A DNA stretch of 64,000 bases. It comes from an uncultured Pelagibacteraceae bacterium (GTDB lineage: Bacteria; Pseudomonadota; Alphaproteobacteria; Pelagibacterales; Pelagibacteraceae). Under the pieces are notes generated by a model that saw only the letters and a list, made by a program, of their open reading frames with translations, was not told the origin of the DNA and did no database searches. Numbering within the stretch: the first letter of the stretch is position 1; every line of letters starts with the position of its first letter. The DNA lies in assembly GCA_902594235.1 (NCBI GenBank), contig CACJLJ010000002.1, forward strand, positions 248,001 through 312,000. The letters are read 5' to 3'. Below are positions 34,058 to 42,511 of the stretch, in pieces. A program made the translations under genes and the position numbers.

Positions 34058-35527
34058 ATGACAGATCTAGAAAAACATGTTAACCAACCAGGTAGAGCTA
34101 AATTAGTAAAAAGAGTAAGGGAAAAAATTAATGAGTTAGGAATAACTTATATTTATTATCAATTTATTTCAGTAACAGGAAGAGTAGTAGGAAAAGGAAT
34201 TCCAGCAGATCATTGGGAAAGAACAGCAGAAAAAGGCTTTCAATTAGTATACGGAGCTACAGCAAATTTATTTTTAGATCGTCATAACAATTATATTGGA
34301 TATGGACCTGAGGCTATGGAACTTGTGGGTATTCCTGATCCTGAAACATTTTGTCAATTACCTTGGGATAAAAGAGTAGGTCGAGTTTTTGTAACTTGTT
34401 TTAGAAATAGAGAAGAAAGAAATAATCCAGGTGGTCATTTAACTTCTGATTGCAGAGGAAATTTAAGAATTTTTATGGATGAATTCCAAAAAAAACATGG
34501 TCTTGAATTAAGAGTTGGAACTGAACCAGAAATGATGTGGCTTACAAAAAATCAAGACGGTACTCCAACAGGTAAAGGATTTTCTAAACCATTCTGTTAT
34601 CACATAGATCAATTTGAGTCTTTAAGACCAGTGTTTATGAAGGTAATAGAATATGCAAAAGCAATGGGTCTTGACATGATTCAAGGTGATCATGAGGATG
34701 CTCCTGGTCAATTAGAATTAAACTGGACATACGATAACGTATTAAGAAATGCGGATAGATTATCTACATACAGACAAATTTGTGCACAAGTCGCGAGAGA
34801 ACATGGTTTGATTGCGTGTTTTATGACTAAACCTTTTATGGGCGTTTCAGCAAGTGGATGTCATACAAACATGTCTTTATGGAAAGGTGGAAAAATTAAA
34901 CTGAATAAACTTGGAAATAAAACTTTACCAGGTGTTGAAGAAGTCTTTAGCTATGTTGAAGGTGGAACTAATACCTTTATGCCAGATACAAAAGATATGC
35001 AGTTACCGGGTAAAATTGGTTTGCAATCGATAGCTGGTATCATGGAACATTTACCTGCGTTAACCGCTTTAGGCTCATCAACAGTAAACTCTTACAGAAG
35101 ATTATGGGACCAAGGTTTTTGGGCACCTGTTTATGCTGACTGGGGTTATCAAAATAGAACTTGTGGATTAAGAGTATCTGCACCTGGAAGATTTGAATAT
35201 AGGTCAGTAGACTCTATGCATAATCCATACTTATTAGGTGCAGCTTTATTAAAAGCTTGTGACCATGGAATAAGTAATAAAATGAAACCTGCTGCTCCAG
35301 AATCTAGAAATATTTATGAAGCACAAAAAGCAGGAAAAGACGTTAAAAAACTTCCACTAAGTTTAGGTGAAGCTTTAGCAAGATTATCTGAGGATGAAGT
35401 TATTAAATCTGCTATGCCAGATGAAATGTATAAAGTTTTTCACTGGTATAAAAATGATGAGTGGGAAAGATTTTTAGGAGCAACAACTCAATGGGATCTA
35501 GATACGTATTTAGATTGCTTACCATAA
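34058..35527 (+). CDS. gmaS: Gamma-glutamylmethylamide synthetase (glutamine synthetase family)
   Basis: A 489-residue member of the glutamine synthetase family, in the GmaS size range. It has the N-terminal ITYIYYQFISVTGRVVGKG, the catalytic-domain start LELRVGTEPEMMW, DHEDAPGQLELNW, the ASGCHTNMSLW ATP/glutamate segment, NSYRRLW and an acidic RVSAPGRFEYRSVDS. GmaS joins methylamine to glutamate using ATP. The immediate downstream genes encode N-methylglutamate synthase subunits, as expected for the indirect methylamine pathway. A GAGGGGA Shine-Dalgarno lies before the ATG. The alternative of a plain glutamine synthetase is unlikely given the cluster. Confidence 0.92.
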   Translation: MTDLEKHVNQPGRAKLVKRVREKINELGITYIYYQFISVTGRVVGKGIPADHWERTAEKGFQLVYGATANLFLDRHNNYIGYGPEAMELVGIPDPETFCQLPWDKRVGRVFVTCFRNREERNNPGGHLTSDCRGNLRIFMDEFQKKHGLELRVGTEPEMMWLTKNQDGTPTGKGFSKPFCYHIDQFESLRPVFMKVIEYAKAMGLDMIQGDHEDAPGQLELNWTYDNVLRNADRLSTYRQICAQVAREHGLIACFMTKPFMGVSASGCHTNMSLWKGGKIKLNKLGNKTLPGVEEVFSYVEGGTNTFMPDTKDMQLPGKIGLQSIAGIMEHLPALTALGSSTVNSYRRLWDQGFWAPVYADWGYQNRTCGLRVSAPGRFEYRSVDSMHNPYLLGAALLKACDHGISNKMKPAAPESRNIYEAQKAGKDVKKLPLSLGEALARLSEDEVIKSAMPDEMYKVFHWYKNDEWERFLGATTQWDLDTYLDCLP

Positions 35528-35551
35528 AAAATACTAAGAGAGGAAAAGTAT

Positions 35552-36496
35552 ATGTGCGGAATAGCAGGATTAATTCATAGAGGAAAATCTTCAAAAGTTG
35601 GTCATGAACTACAAGGAATGTTGCAAGCTCTAAAACATAGAGGAGAGGATTCTACGGGTTATGCTTTATATGGAGATACTGATGGAAAAAATTTCATCAT
35701 GAGATTCAAAGTGGGTGAAAATGTTGGTGAGGGAAGTACATCAGTTGCAGAAGATGTGTCAGTTTATGATGAAAGAAAAAAGATTGTAGATAGTTACCTT
35801 TCTGAAATGGGAGCAAAAATTATTAAAGAAGATAGAATTCTTCCATATTCTCTAAGATACGAAATTGAATACAATAAAAAAGATTTATTGGAATTTTCAC
35901 AAAAAATAGAAAGTATCCCAGGTGTTGAAATTCTTTCAATGGGAAAATCATTAGAAGTAATTAAAGATCTCGGAAATGCCAAAATGGTTTGCGAAAGATA
36001 CAATCTAGACAAATTAGTTGGAACACATGCAATTGGTCATGCCAGAATGGCAACGGAGTCTGGTGTAGATATCAAATCAGCCCACCCTTTTTGGGGTTAT
36101 CCTTTTAGTGATGTTTCAGTTGTTCACAATGGTCAGTTGACAAATTATTGGAACAACAGAAGAGCTCTAGAAAATAAAGGAATGCGTTTTATGTCTGAGT
36201 GTGACTCAGAACTTATAGCTGTTTATTTGGCAGAAAAAATGAGAGATGGGGCTTCACTAGAGGAAGGTATGAAAGAGTCCCTTTCAGGTTTAGATGGTGT
36301 TTTTACTTATTTCGTAGCGACAAAAGACTCTTTAGGTATGGCAAAAGATACAATGGCTGCAAAACCTTTAGTTTTATATGAGTCTGATGATTTAGTCGCA
36401 ATGGGCTCGGAGGAAATAGCAATTAGATCAATATTGCCTCAAGAAATTGATACTTATGATCCGTTTGATGGAGAGGTAAAGGTATGGCAAATTTAA
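35552..36496 (+). CDS. mgsA: N-methylglutamate synthase subunit A, class II glutamine amidotransferase domain
   Basis: A 314-residue Ntn-hydrolase glutaminase domain with the nucleophile Cys2 directly after the start Met (MCGIAGLIHRGK). The HRGEDSTGYALYG motif follows near residue 30, and HAIGHARMATESGVDIKSAHPFWG near 158 with VVHNGQLTNYWNNR. It cleaves the gamma-glutamyl amide so that methylamine can be channelled to the synthase partner. An AGAGAGGAAA ribosome site precedes the start, and its 3' end overlaps mgsB by 13 bases. An insertion of about 60 residues (70-140) sits between the first beta sheet and the substrate loop. Confidence 0.93.
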   Translation: MCGIAGLIHRGKSSKVGHELQGMLQALKHRGEDSTGYALYGDTDGKNFIMRFKVGENVGEGSTSVAEDVSVYDERKKIVDSYLSEMGAKIIKEDRILPYSLRYEIEYNKKDLLEFSQKIESIPGVEILSMGKSLEVIKDLGNAKMVCERYNLDKLVGTHAIGHARMATESGVDIKSAHPFWGYPFSDVSVVHNGQLTNYWNNRRALENKGMRFMSECDSELIAVYLAEKMRDGASLEEGMKESLSGLDGVFTYFVATKDSLGMAKDTMAAKPLVLYESDDLVAMGSEEIAIRSILPQEIDTYDPFDGEVKVWQI

Positions 36497-37338
36497 AAAA
36501 CGTTACAAAAAAAACAAAAGCCCAGGCAATGGGTATGCACTCAGAAGTTTTAACAGGTAGAACACAACAAAAATTTTTTAATCCTGATGAGGCAGAAAAT
36601 TTTTATTACTTTGGAACTTATGATGTAGATTTTAATAAAAGAACAGATCTTGATGTTAAAGATATGACTGCAGCAGATGCAAATAAAGAAATTGATAATT
36701 TAATGAGCCAAGGTTATGGAACTATAGTTATTAAAAATCCTCAAGGTAAACATAGTATAGGTGTTGGAATTTTAAATAAACTAAATTTAATCTTTGAAGG
36801 TAGTTTGGGTTATTTTGGAATAGGTTCATGCGATGGACCAATTGTGCGAATCAATGGTAGAGTTGGTTGGTCATGTGCCGAAAATTTGATGGCAGGTAAG
36901 GTGGTTATTGAAAAAAATGCTGGATCTTGTTTTGGAGCAGCCATTAGAGGTGGGGATTTAATATGCAAGGGAAGCGTTGGTGCTAGAACCGGTATTGATA
37001 TGAAGGGCGGAACTATAATTATTGGCGGAGATGCTGGTGCTTTTACAGGGTTTATGATGCAAAGAGGAAGAATAATTATCCTGGGTAATGTAGGGATAAA
37101 TCTAGGTGACTCAATGTATGATGGGACAATTTTCGTAGGTGGAGAAATTGGTTCTTATGGTAGTGATGCAGTTGACGCCGAATTAACAAAAAGTGATCAA
37201 GATTGGCTAAAAAGAAAATTGAAGGTTGCTGAAATCGGTGAAAATTTTGATGTAAGTAAAATGAAAAAAATTGTAGCTGGTAAAAAATTATGGAACTACG
37301 ATAATTTAGAACCTACTGAGAAAAAAGGAGCAATTTAA
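36484..37338 (+). CDS. mgsB: N-methylglutamate synthase subunit B, GXGXG domain
   Basis: The 284-residue protein has the right-handed beta-helix of the glutamate synthase GXGXG domain in its C-terminal half, with repeated Gly motifs (GGTIIIGGDAGAFTGFMM, GRIIILGNVGINLGDSM, GTIFVGGEIGSYG). The N-terminal 100 residues link it to the amidotransferase. It is a structural/scaffold subunit between MgsA and MgsC. The overlap with mgsA (13 bases) and the stop-start contact with mgsC (single-base overlap) show tight coupling. Confidence 0.92.
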   Translation: MANLKNVTKKTKAQAMGMHSEVLTGRTQQKFFNPDEAENFYYFGTYDVDFNKRTDLDVKDMTAADANKEIDNLMSQGYGTIVIKNPQGKHSIGVGILNKLNLIFEGSLGYFGIGSCDGPIVRINGRVGWSCAENLMAGKVVIEKNAGSCFGAAIRGGDLICKGSVGARTGIDMKGGTIIIGGDAGAFTGFMMQRGRIIILGNVGINLGDSMYDGTIFVGGEIGSYGSDAVDAELTKSDQDWLKRKLKVAEIGENFDVSKMKKIVAGKKLWNYDNLEPTEKKGAI

Positions 37339-38756
37339 TGCCAAAGAAAAAAAAGAAAAAAAACGGTAAATTAAAAACTAATGGGAATGTTGGTGGAAAA
37401 GCTGACGTACATTTAAGTAGCAATGGATCAAGAAATAAAAGTCTACTTGGTCATAATGCAATTTTTACTCCAGAAGTAATAGATGATATTCATATAAAAT
37501 CTCAATTAGGAAGATACAGAATGCGTGGAATGGCATTAATGAAAAAAATTCCTACTTTTGACGATTTAGTTTTCTTGCCAGGTACTCTTACTAGGTTTGT
37601 AATTGAAGGTTATAGAGAAAAATGTGAGACAAAGACTGTAATTGGTCCAAGATGTGAAAATCCGATTGAGTTAGACATTCCAGTTTATATCACTGGTATG
37701 AGTTTTGGAGCATTATCATATGAAGCTAAAACAGCTCTTGCAAGAGGAGCAACAATGGCTGGTAGTGCAACATGTTCAGGTGAAGGTGGAATGATACCTG
37801 ATGAAAGAAGATATTCAGAAAAATGGTTCTATCAATGTATTCAATCAAGATATGGATTTAATCCACATCATGCGCAACTTGCAGATGGAATTGAAGTATT
37901 TATTGGACAAGGACAAAAAGTTGGAATGGGCGGACACTTAATGGGTCAAAAAGTGACTGATCAAGTTGCTGAAATGAGATCATTACCATCTGGTATTGAT
38001 CAAAGATCTCCAGCAAGACATCCTGATTGGTTAGGTCCAGATGATTTAGCGTTAAAAGTAGAAGAGTTGAGACAATTAACAAAAAATAAAGTTCCAATTC
38101 AATTAAAATTAGGAGCATCTAAAGTTTATGATGATGTTCGTATGGCAGCAAAATGTGATCCAGACTCCATATATCTTGATGGTATGGAAGGATCCACAGG
38201 AGCTGGTCCACACATCGCGGCAGCTAATACAGGTATTCCAGGTATTGCTGCAATCAGAGAGGCTCGAAGAGCGTTAGATGATGTAGGTAAAACTGGGAAA
38301 GTAACTTTAATTTATGCTGGTGGTGTAAGAGATGGTGCTGACATGGCTAAAGCATTAGCTTTGGGTGCAGATGCAATAGCTATTGGAACAGGTTCTATGA
38401 TCGCTCTCAATTGTAATAAAGATATTCCAGAAGCAAATTTTGAAAAGGAAATGGGTGTAAAAGCTGGTGAATGTTACCATTGCCATACTGGAAGATGTCC
38501 AGTAGGTGTTGCTACACAAGATCCAAAACTTAGAGCTAGATTAAATCCTGATGATGCTGCATTAAGAGTTTATAATTATCTTCACTCAATGACTCTTGAA
38601 GCACAATTGTTAGCTAGAGCTTGTGGTAAAACTAATATTCATTCTCTAGAGCCTGAAGATTTAGCGGCACTAACATCTGAAGCATCTGCTTTAGCTAAAG
38701 TTCCTTTGGCAGGTACTAATTATACTGTTGGAGTTGATAACTTCCATAAAATTTAA
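37338..38756 (+). CDS. mgsC: N-methylglutamate synthase subunit C, FMN/Fe-S glutamate synthase domain
   Basis: A 472-residue glutamate-synthase central/FMN domain. The key parts are YITGMSFGALSYEAKTALARG (residues about 114-134), SGEGGM near 150, the FMN-binding LKLGASKVYDDV and IYAGGVRDGADMAKALALGAD, and CYHCHTGRCPVGVATQ near 380, whose three Cys (C-x2-C-x4-C) fit the iron-sulfur site. It makes N-methylglutamate from methylamine and a 2-oxoglutarate-derived intermediate. The N-terminus carries an unusual Lys-rich extension (MPKKKKKKNGKLK), also found in the next gene. Confidence 0.93.
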   Translation: MPKKKKKKNGKLKTNGNVGGKADVHLSSNGSRNKSLLGHNAIFTPEVIDDIHIKSQLGRYRMRGMALMKKIPTFDDLVFLPGTLTRFVIEGYREKCETKTVIGPRCENPIELDIPVYITGMSFGALSYEAKTALARGATMAGSATCSGEGGMIPDERRYSEKWFYQCIQSRYGFNPHHAQLADGIEVFIGQGQKVGMGGHLMGQKVTDQVAEMRSLPSGIDQRSPARHPDWLGPDDLALKVEELRQLTKNKVPIQLKLGASKVYDDVRMAAKCDPDSIYLDGMEGSTGAGPHIAAANTGIPGIAAIREARRALDDVGKTGKVTLIYAGGVRDGADMAKALALGADAIAIGTGSMIALNCNKDIPEANFEKEMGVKAGECYHCHTGRCPVGVATQDPKLRARLNPDDAALRVYNYLHSMTLEAQLLARACGKTNIHSLEPEDLAALTSEASALAKVPLAGTNYTVGVDNFHKI

Positions 38757-38764
38757 AGGTAGCT

Positions 38765-39181
38765 ATGGTTAAAAAAAAAAATAAAAAGAAAATTACAAAA
38801 TCAGTAACTGTTAAAGACCAACAATTGGGTAAGAAAAAGGAAACAGCCAGAGAAAAGATGATTGGTCAATCAATTGGCTACAGGTATGATGTTAATCTTC
38901 TTCCAGACTATTCTAAAATAACTCCTTTTTTAAAAAAATATATTGATGCGATGGGCTGGGATGATTTAAATTGGCTAGAAGATGTTCATATGGGATATGA
39001 AGAAGGTAGACCAGCTGTTTTTTGTAGAAATGCTAATGGTTGGGTAACAATTCCAAAATCAATCAAACTTCCTAATAATCAACAAGACAGAGACATGATT
39101 GCCAGAGAGCTTTTAGTAAAATTTCAAATGTCTCCAAAACATCCTCTTGTTGATTTGAAAAAAGCTTACTTAAAATTTTAG
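38765..39181 (+). CDS. Unrecognised protein downstream of mgsC
   Basis: A 138-residue protein nine bases after mgsC. The first 30 residues are strongly basic (MVKKKNKKKITKSV, GKKKETAREK). The rest is a compact soluble domain with GYRYDVNLLPDYSKITPFLKKYIDAMGWDDLNWLEDV and GRPAVFCRNANGWVTIPKS. It has no signal peptide or membrane span, and I do not recognise a family. Its position at the end of gmaS-mgsABC suggests an accessory role in the N-methylglutamate pathway, perhaps as an extra subunit. Confidence 0.75.
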   Translation: MVKKKNKKKITKSVTVKDQQLGKKKETAREKMIGQSIGYRYDVNLLPDYSKITPFLKKYIDAMGWDDLNWLEDVHMGYEEGRPAVFCRNANGWVTIPKSIKLPNNQQDRDMIARELLVKFQMSPKHPLVDLKKAYLKF

Positions 39182-39306
39182 AGTCACAATCTAAAGTTGA
39201 TTATTTTTTTTTATATTACGTCCTTCTTGGGTTTTTAAAGCTAGTTTCGTTTGTCACCATCCTAAAAATTTTATAGGGTTTTGAAAAACTAATATGGAGA
39301 GAGGAT

Positions 39307-40707
39307 ATGACTGATCAGTTAGCTGCTCTTACTACTATATTTACAGAATTTTACTACTGGATAACAGTGGTACTGATGTTTTTAATTCACGTCGGTTTCT
39401 GTATGTATGAAGTTGGGGCTTCTCGATACAAACATCACCAACACACTCTTATGAAAAACACAATGCTGATACCTTTAGTAACAGTAACTTGGTTTTTATT
39501 TGGTTGGTGGATTTACTGGGCTTTTCCAACGGGACCGGGACTAGCTCCGTCAATTATGAATGAAAGCACTGCGTTAATAACCGATGACTCGGCATTCAGT
39601 GCTAAATTCTATACAGCTACAAGTCAATTAATGGCTGTTAACTTAGGTGACCACATTTCAGGTGTCTTTTGGGCTGCATTCTTATTATTTTCATGGACTG
39701 CTGCTTCAATCGTTTCTGGAGCAATCATTGAACGGATTACAACTTTTGCATTTGGAATTCTTGCAATTGCAATAGGATCTGTATTTTGGGTAATTGATGC
39801 TGCTTGGGGATGGCACTTTGATGGATGGATGCTAAAACTTTTAGGATATCATGATGCTTATGCATCAGGAGTAATTCACGCTATTGCAGGTGGATTTGCT
39901 TTAGGAGTTCTTATGGTTTTAGGACCAAGAATTGGTAAATTTTCATCAAGTGGTGAACCAAGAAATATTGGACCAAGAAATCCTTGGCTAGTTACAATTG
40001 GATTATTTTTAATTTATACTGGCTTCTGGGGATTCTATGCCGCGTGTAATATTCCAATATTTAATTTGGGACCTGAGTATGGCATGGAAGGTATATCATA
40101 CTGGACAGCTACAAACATATATGTAACACCTACTACACTTAGTGGTATTACTTTTAATTTCTTGATGTCATTATCAGGAGGATTATTAGCAGGATATTGG
40201 ATCGCAAAAGGTGATCCTTTCTGGACTTACTCAAGTGGACTAGCAGGAATCATATGTGCTTCAGCAGGTAATGATTTATATCATCCAATTCAATCAATGA
40301 TCATAGGTATGATCGGTGTAGTGCTTTCGTACAAATTACATTATTGGGTTGAACGTAAGTTCAAAATTGATGATGCAGTGGGTGCTGTGGCTGTTCACGG
40401 TTATGCAGGTTTTATAGGCTTAATAATTTGTGGTTTTGTCTTAAATGGTTATCCATCGTCTGGTTACAGTGTTGGCGCTATGTGGGACGGAACAACTTAC
40501 GCAGCTATAAATCCGCTTGGAATGTTTATTGGAGCAATAATAATGTTTGTTGTTCTTGGATTAATACCAGGCTACATCATAGCTAAAATTTTACACGGAA
40601 TGGGTAAACTTAGAATTCCGCGTGAGGTTGAAATAGCTGGACTAGACTATGAAATAATGGAAACTGCTAAATCAGATGAGAAAGCAGTTGCGTCCGCAAC
40701 CAGGTAA
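39307..40707 (+). CDS. amtB: Ammonium/methylammonium transporter (Amt family)
   Basis: A 466-residue inner-membrane channel with about eleven hydrophobic spans. The two pore histidines are in GVIHAIAGGFALG (near residue 198) and AVHGYAGFIG (near 362), matching the twin-His of AmtB. The N-terminus (LIHVGFCMYEVGASRYKHH) fits the Amt branch seen in marine bacteria. It moves ammonium, and by similarity methylammonium, into the cell. It follows the methylamine genes after a 125-base gap and is cotranscribed with a 76-residue protein. An AGAGAGGA ribosome site precedes the start. Confidence 0.95.
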   Translation: MTDQLAALTTIFTEFYYWITVVLMFLIHVGFCMYEVGASRYKHHQHTLMKNTMLIPLVTVTWFLFGWWIYWAFPTGPGLAPSIMNESTALITDDSAFSAKFYTATSQLMAVNLGDHISGVFWAAFLLFSWTAASIVSGAIIERITTFAFGILAIAIGSVFWVIDAAWGWHFDGWMLKLLGYHDAYASGVIHAIAGGFALGVLMVLGPRIGKFSSSGEPRNIGPRNPWLVTIGLFLIYTGFWGFYAACNIPIFNLGPEYGMEGISYWTATNIYVTPTTLSGITFNFLMSLSGGLLAGYWIAKGDPFWTYSSGLAGIICASAGNDLYHPIQSMIIGMIGVVLSYKLHYWVERKFKIDDAVGAVAVHGYAGFIGLIICGFVLNGYPSSGYSVGAMWDGTTYAAINPLGMFIGAIIMFVVLGLIPGYIIAKILHGMGKLRIPREVEIAGLDYEIMETAKSDEKAVASATR

Positions 40708-40718
40708 AGGAGAAAAAT

Positions 40719-40949
40719 ATGGCAACAGTTACAAACTGGATTGATCACCTAAATAAACCTGCAGATCAAGTTGCAGGTGCTATTTATCCTGGTGCTGGAT
40801 CTAGTGAAGGCTTATTAGTGATACTTGCTATCATTATATGGATAGGTTGGCATGTCTTGACTTCGAAATCTGAAAGTGAGGAACTTGAAAGATTATCAAG
40901 AAAAAGACATGGTCCAAATGATCATAAAAGCAATATTACCGATTGGTAA
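40719..40949 (+). CDS. Small single-span membrane protein coupled to amtB
   Basis: A 76-residue protein with an AAAGGAG ribosome site, starting 11 bases after the amtB stop. It has an N-terminal amphipathic part (WIDHLNKPADQVAGAIYPG), one membrane span (SSEGLLVILAIIIWIGWHVL, residues 28-47) and a charged cytoplasmic tail (KSESEELERLSRKRHG). No family is recognised. Its position right after amtB and before the operon terminator suggests an accessory subunit of the transporter. Confidence 0.8.
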   Translation: MATVTNWIDHLNKPADQVAGAIYPGAGSSEGLLVILAIIIWIGWHVLTSKSESEELERLSRKRHGPNDHKSNITDW

Positions 40950-40964
40950 TAAAAACTAAAATTT

Positions 40965-40995
40965 GGGCGCTTCATATATTTGAAGCGCCCTTTTT
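40965..40995 (+). terminator. Rho-independent terminator of the amtB operon
   Basis: GGGCGCTTCA (40965-40974) and TGAAGCGCCC (40981-40990) form a perfect 10-base-pair GC-rich stem with a 6-base loop, followed by TTTTT (40991-40995). It is one of the few GC-rich spots in the region and a classic intrinsic terminator on the plus strand. Confidence 0.95.
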
Positions 40996-41011
40996 AATCT
41001 GAGAAATCACA

Positions 41012-41167
41012 ATGTCTGATGATAATAGCAATGAAGAATTAAGACCTAGAAAAATGCGTGGTGTAGCTTTCCCAAAAGCTAAATACGGGGTTATACTTGC
41101 GATCATAATTATTATAATTGTAAATTTATTTTATTATAAAGAAACAATTTTTTCTTTTTTTAAATAA
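41012..41167 (+). CDS. 51-residue predicted membrane microprotein
   Basis: A short frame just downstream of the amtB terminator. It starts MSDDNSNEELRPRKMRGVAF and ends with one very hydrophobic span, Gly26 to Tyr42 (YGVILAI, six Ile in a row, VNLFYY), then KETIFSFFK. An acidic-to-basic N-terminus faces the cytoplasm. It lies 17 bases before the glutamine-synthetase-like gene with codon use like its neighbours. No family is recognised. It could be a real small transmembrane protein; the risk of a chance ORF is reduced by the start-to-span layout and the tight position. Confidence 0.6.
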   Translation: MSDDNSNEELRPRKMRGVAFPKAKYGVILAIIIIIIVNLFYYKETIFSFFK

Positions 41168-41184
41168 CTATGTTAACCTAGTCC

Positions 41185-42510
41185 ATGGCAAAAAATTTAT
41201 TCAAAATTGCTAAACAAAAAAAAATAAAATATTTTTTAATAAGTTTTGTAGATCTATTCGGAGTTTTAAGATCAAAATTAGTTCCAGCTAATGCAATAAA
41301 AGAAATGCAAACAGCAGGAGCGGGCTTTGCTGGTTTTGCTGCTTGGCTTGATATGACCCCTGCGGATTCTGATATGTTTGGTATTCCTGACCCAAATAGC
41401 TTAATCCAATTACCTTGGAATAAAGAAGTTGGTTGGTTGGCATCAGATCTTTGGATGAACGGAAAACCTGTTGAGGCTTCACCCAGGGTAATGCTTAAGA
41501 AACAAATTAAAGAACTTGCAAAACAAGGCTTAACGATGAAATCTGGTGTGGAGTGTGAATATTTTTTAATTTCAGAAGACGGAAAATCCATAGCTGATCC
41601 AAGAGATACACAATCAAAACCTTGTTATGATCAATCTGCATTAATGAGAAGATATGAACTTATTAAAGAAATTTGTGATTGTATGATAGAAATGGGATGG
41701 GGTCCTTATCAAAATGATCATGAGGATGCTAATGGTCAATTTGAAATGAATTGGAATTATTCAGATTGCTTAACAACAGCTGATAGACATACTTTCTTTA
41801 AATACATGGTAAAAACAATTGCTGAAAAGCATGGACTAAGAGCAACATTTATGCCTAAACCTTTTCAAAATTTAACTGGTAATGGTTGTCATGCTCATAT
41901 TTCTGTTTGGCAAGGTAAAAAAAATAAATTTTTAGATCCAAAAGATAAACTTGGTCTAAGTAAAATGGCATATAATTTTTTAGGAGGAATAATCAAAAAT
42001 GCCTCCTCGTTATCTGCTTTCTTTAATCCAACAATCAATAGCTATAGAAGAATAAATGCCCCACCAACAAAATCAGGTGCGTCATGGTCTCCAAGTAGTA
42101 TTTCTTACACGGGAAACAACAGGACTCACATGATAAGAATTCCGGATCCTGGTAGATTTGAGCTAAGATTAATGGACGGATCTGCTAATCCATATTTATT
42201 ACAAGCTGGAGTTTTGGCTGCCGGATTACATGGTTTAAAAAATAAAATTAATCCAGGAAAACCTTTGCATTGTAATATGTACACAGACTATAAAAGATAT
42301 CCTAATCTTCCAAAACTTCCAAATGAGTTAGAACAATCACTATCACAATTAAAAAATAATAAGGAAATGAATAAAAGTTTTGGTAAAGATACTATTAACA
42401 GCTTTGTTAAACTAAGAAGTTCTGAAATAAAAGAATTTAATAGTAAAGAAAATTTTAACAAGTCAAAGCCCGTCACAAAATGGGAAAGCCAAAATACTTT
42501 AGATTGCTAA
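41185..42510 (+). CDS. Glutamine-synthetase-family ligase, substrate unknown
   Basis: A 441-residue protein with the glutamine synthetase fold: IKYFLISFVDLFGVLRSKLVP at the N-terminus, the catalytic-domain start GVECEYFLISEDG, DHEDANGQFEMNW, GNGCHAHISVWQ, NSYRRINAP and PGRFELRLMD. It is distinct from gmaS upstream and shorter, so it may be a different gamma-glutamyl ligase. The next gene (GTG at 42512) begins one base after its stop and encodes a PLP ammonia-lyase, suggesting an operon handling an amino or diamino substrate. It lacks a nearby GlnB or adenylylation clue. True glutamine synthetase activity is possible. Confidence 0.85.
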   Translation: MAKNLFKIAKQKKIKYFLISFVDLFGVLRSKLVPANAIKEMQTAGAGFAGFAAWLDMTPADSDMFGIPDPNSLIQLPWNKEVGWLASDLWMNGKPVEASPRVMLKKQIKELAKQGLTMKSGVECEYFLISEDGKSIADPRDTQSKPCYDQSALMRRYELIKEICDCMIEMGWGPYQNDHEDANGQFEMNWNYSDCLTTADRHTFFKYMVKTIAEKHGLRATFMPKPFQNLTGNGCHAHISVWQGKKNKFLDPKDKLGLSKMAYNFLGGIIKNASSLSAFFNPTINSYRRINAPPTKSGASWSPSSISYTGNNRTHMIRIPDPGRFELRLMDGSANPYLLQAGVLAAGLHGLKNKINPGKPLHCNMYTDYKRYPNLPKLPNELEQSLSQLKNNKEMNKSFGKDTINSFVKLRSSEIKEFNSKENFNKSKPVTKWESQNTLDC

Positions 42511-42511
42511 A

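Noticed and set aside
39182-39306. Possible riboswitch or sigma-54 site upstream of amtB
   Set aside because: I looked for a glutamine-type RNA motif and for a GG-N10-GC type promoter and found neither; only short weak repeats are present.
41178-41591. Minus-strand frame opposite the start of the GS-like gene
   Set aside because: It overlaps an intact glutamine-synthetase-like gene and has no ribosome site or recognisable domain.
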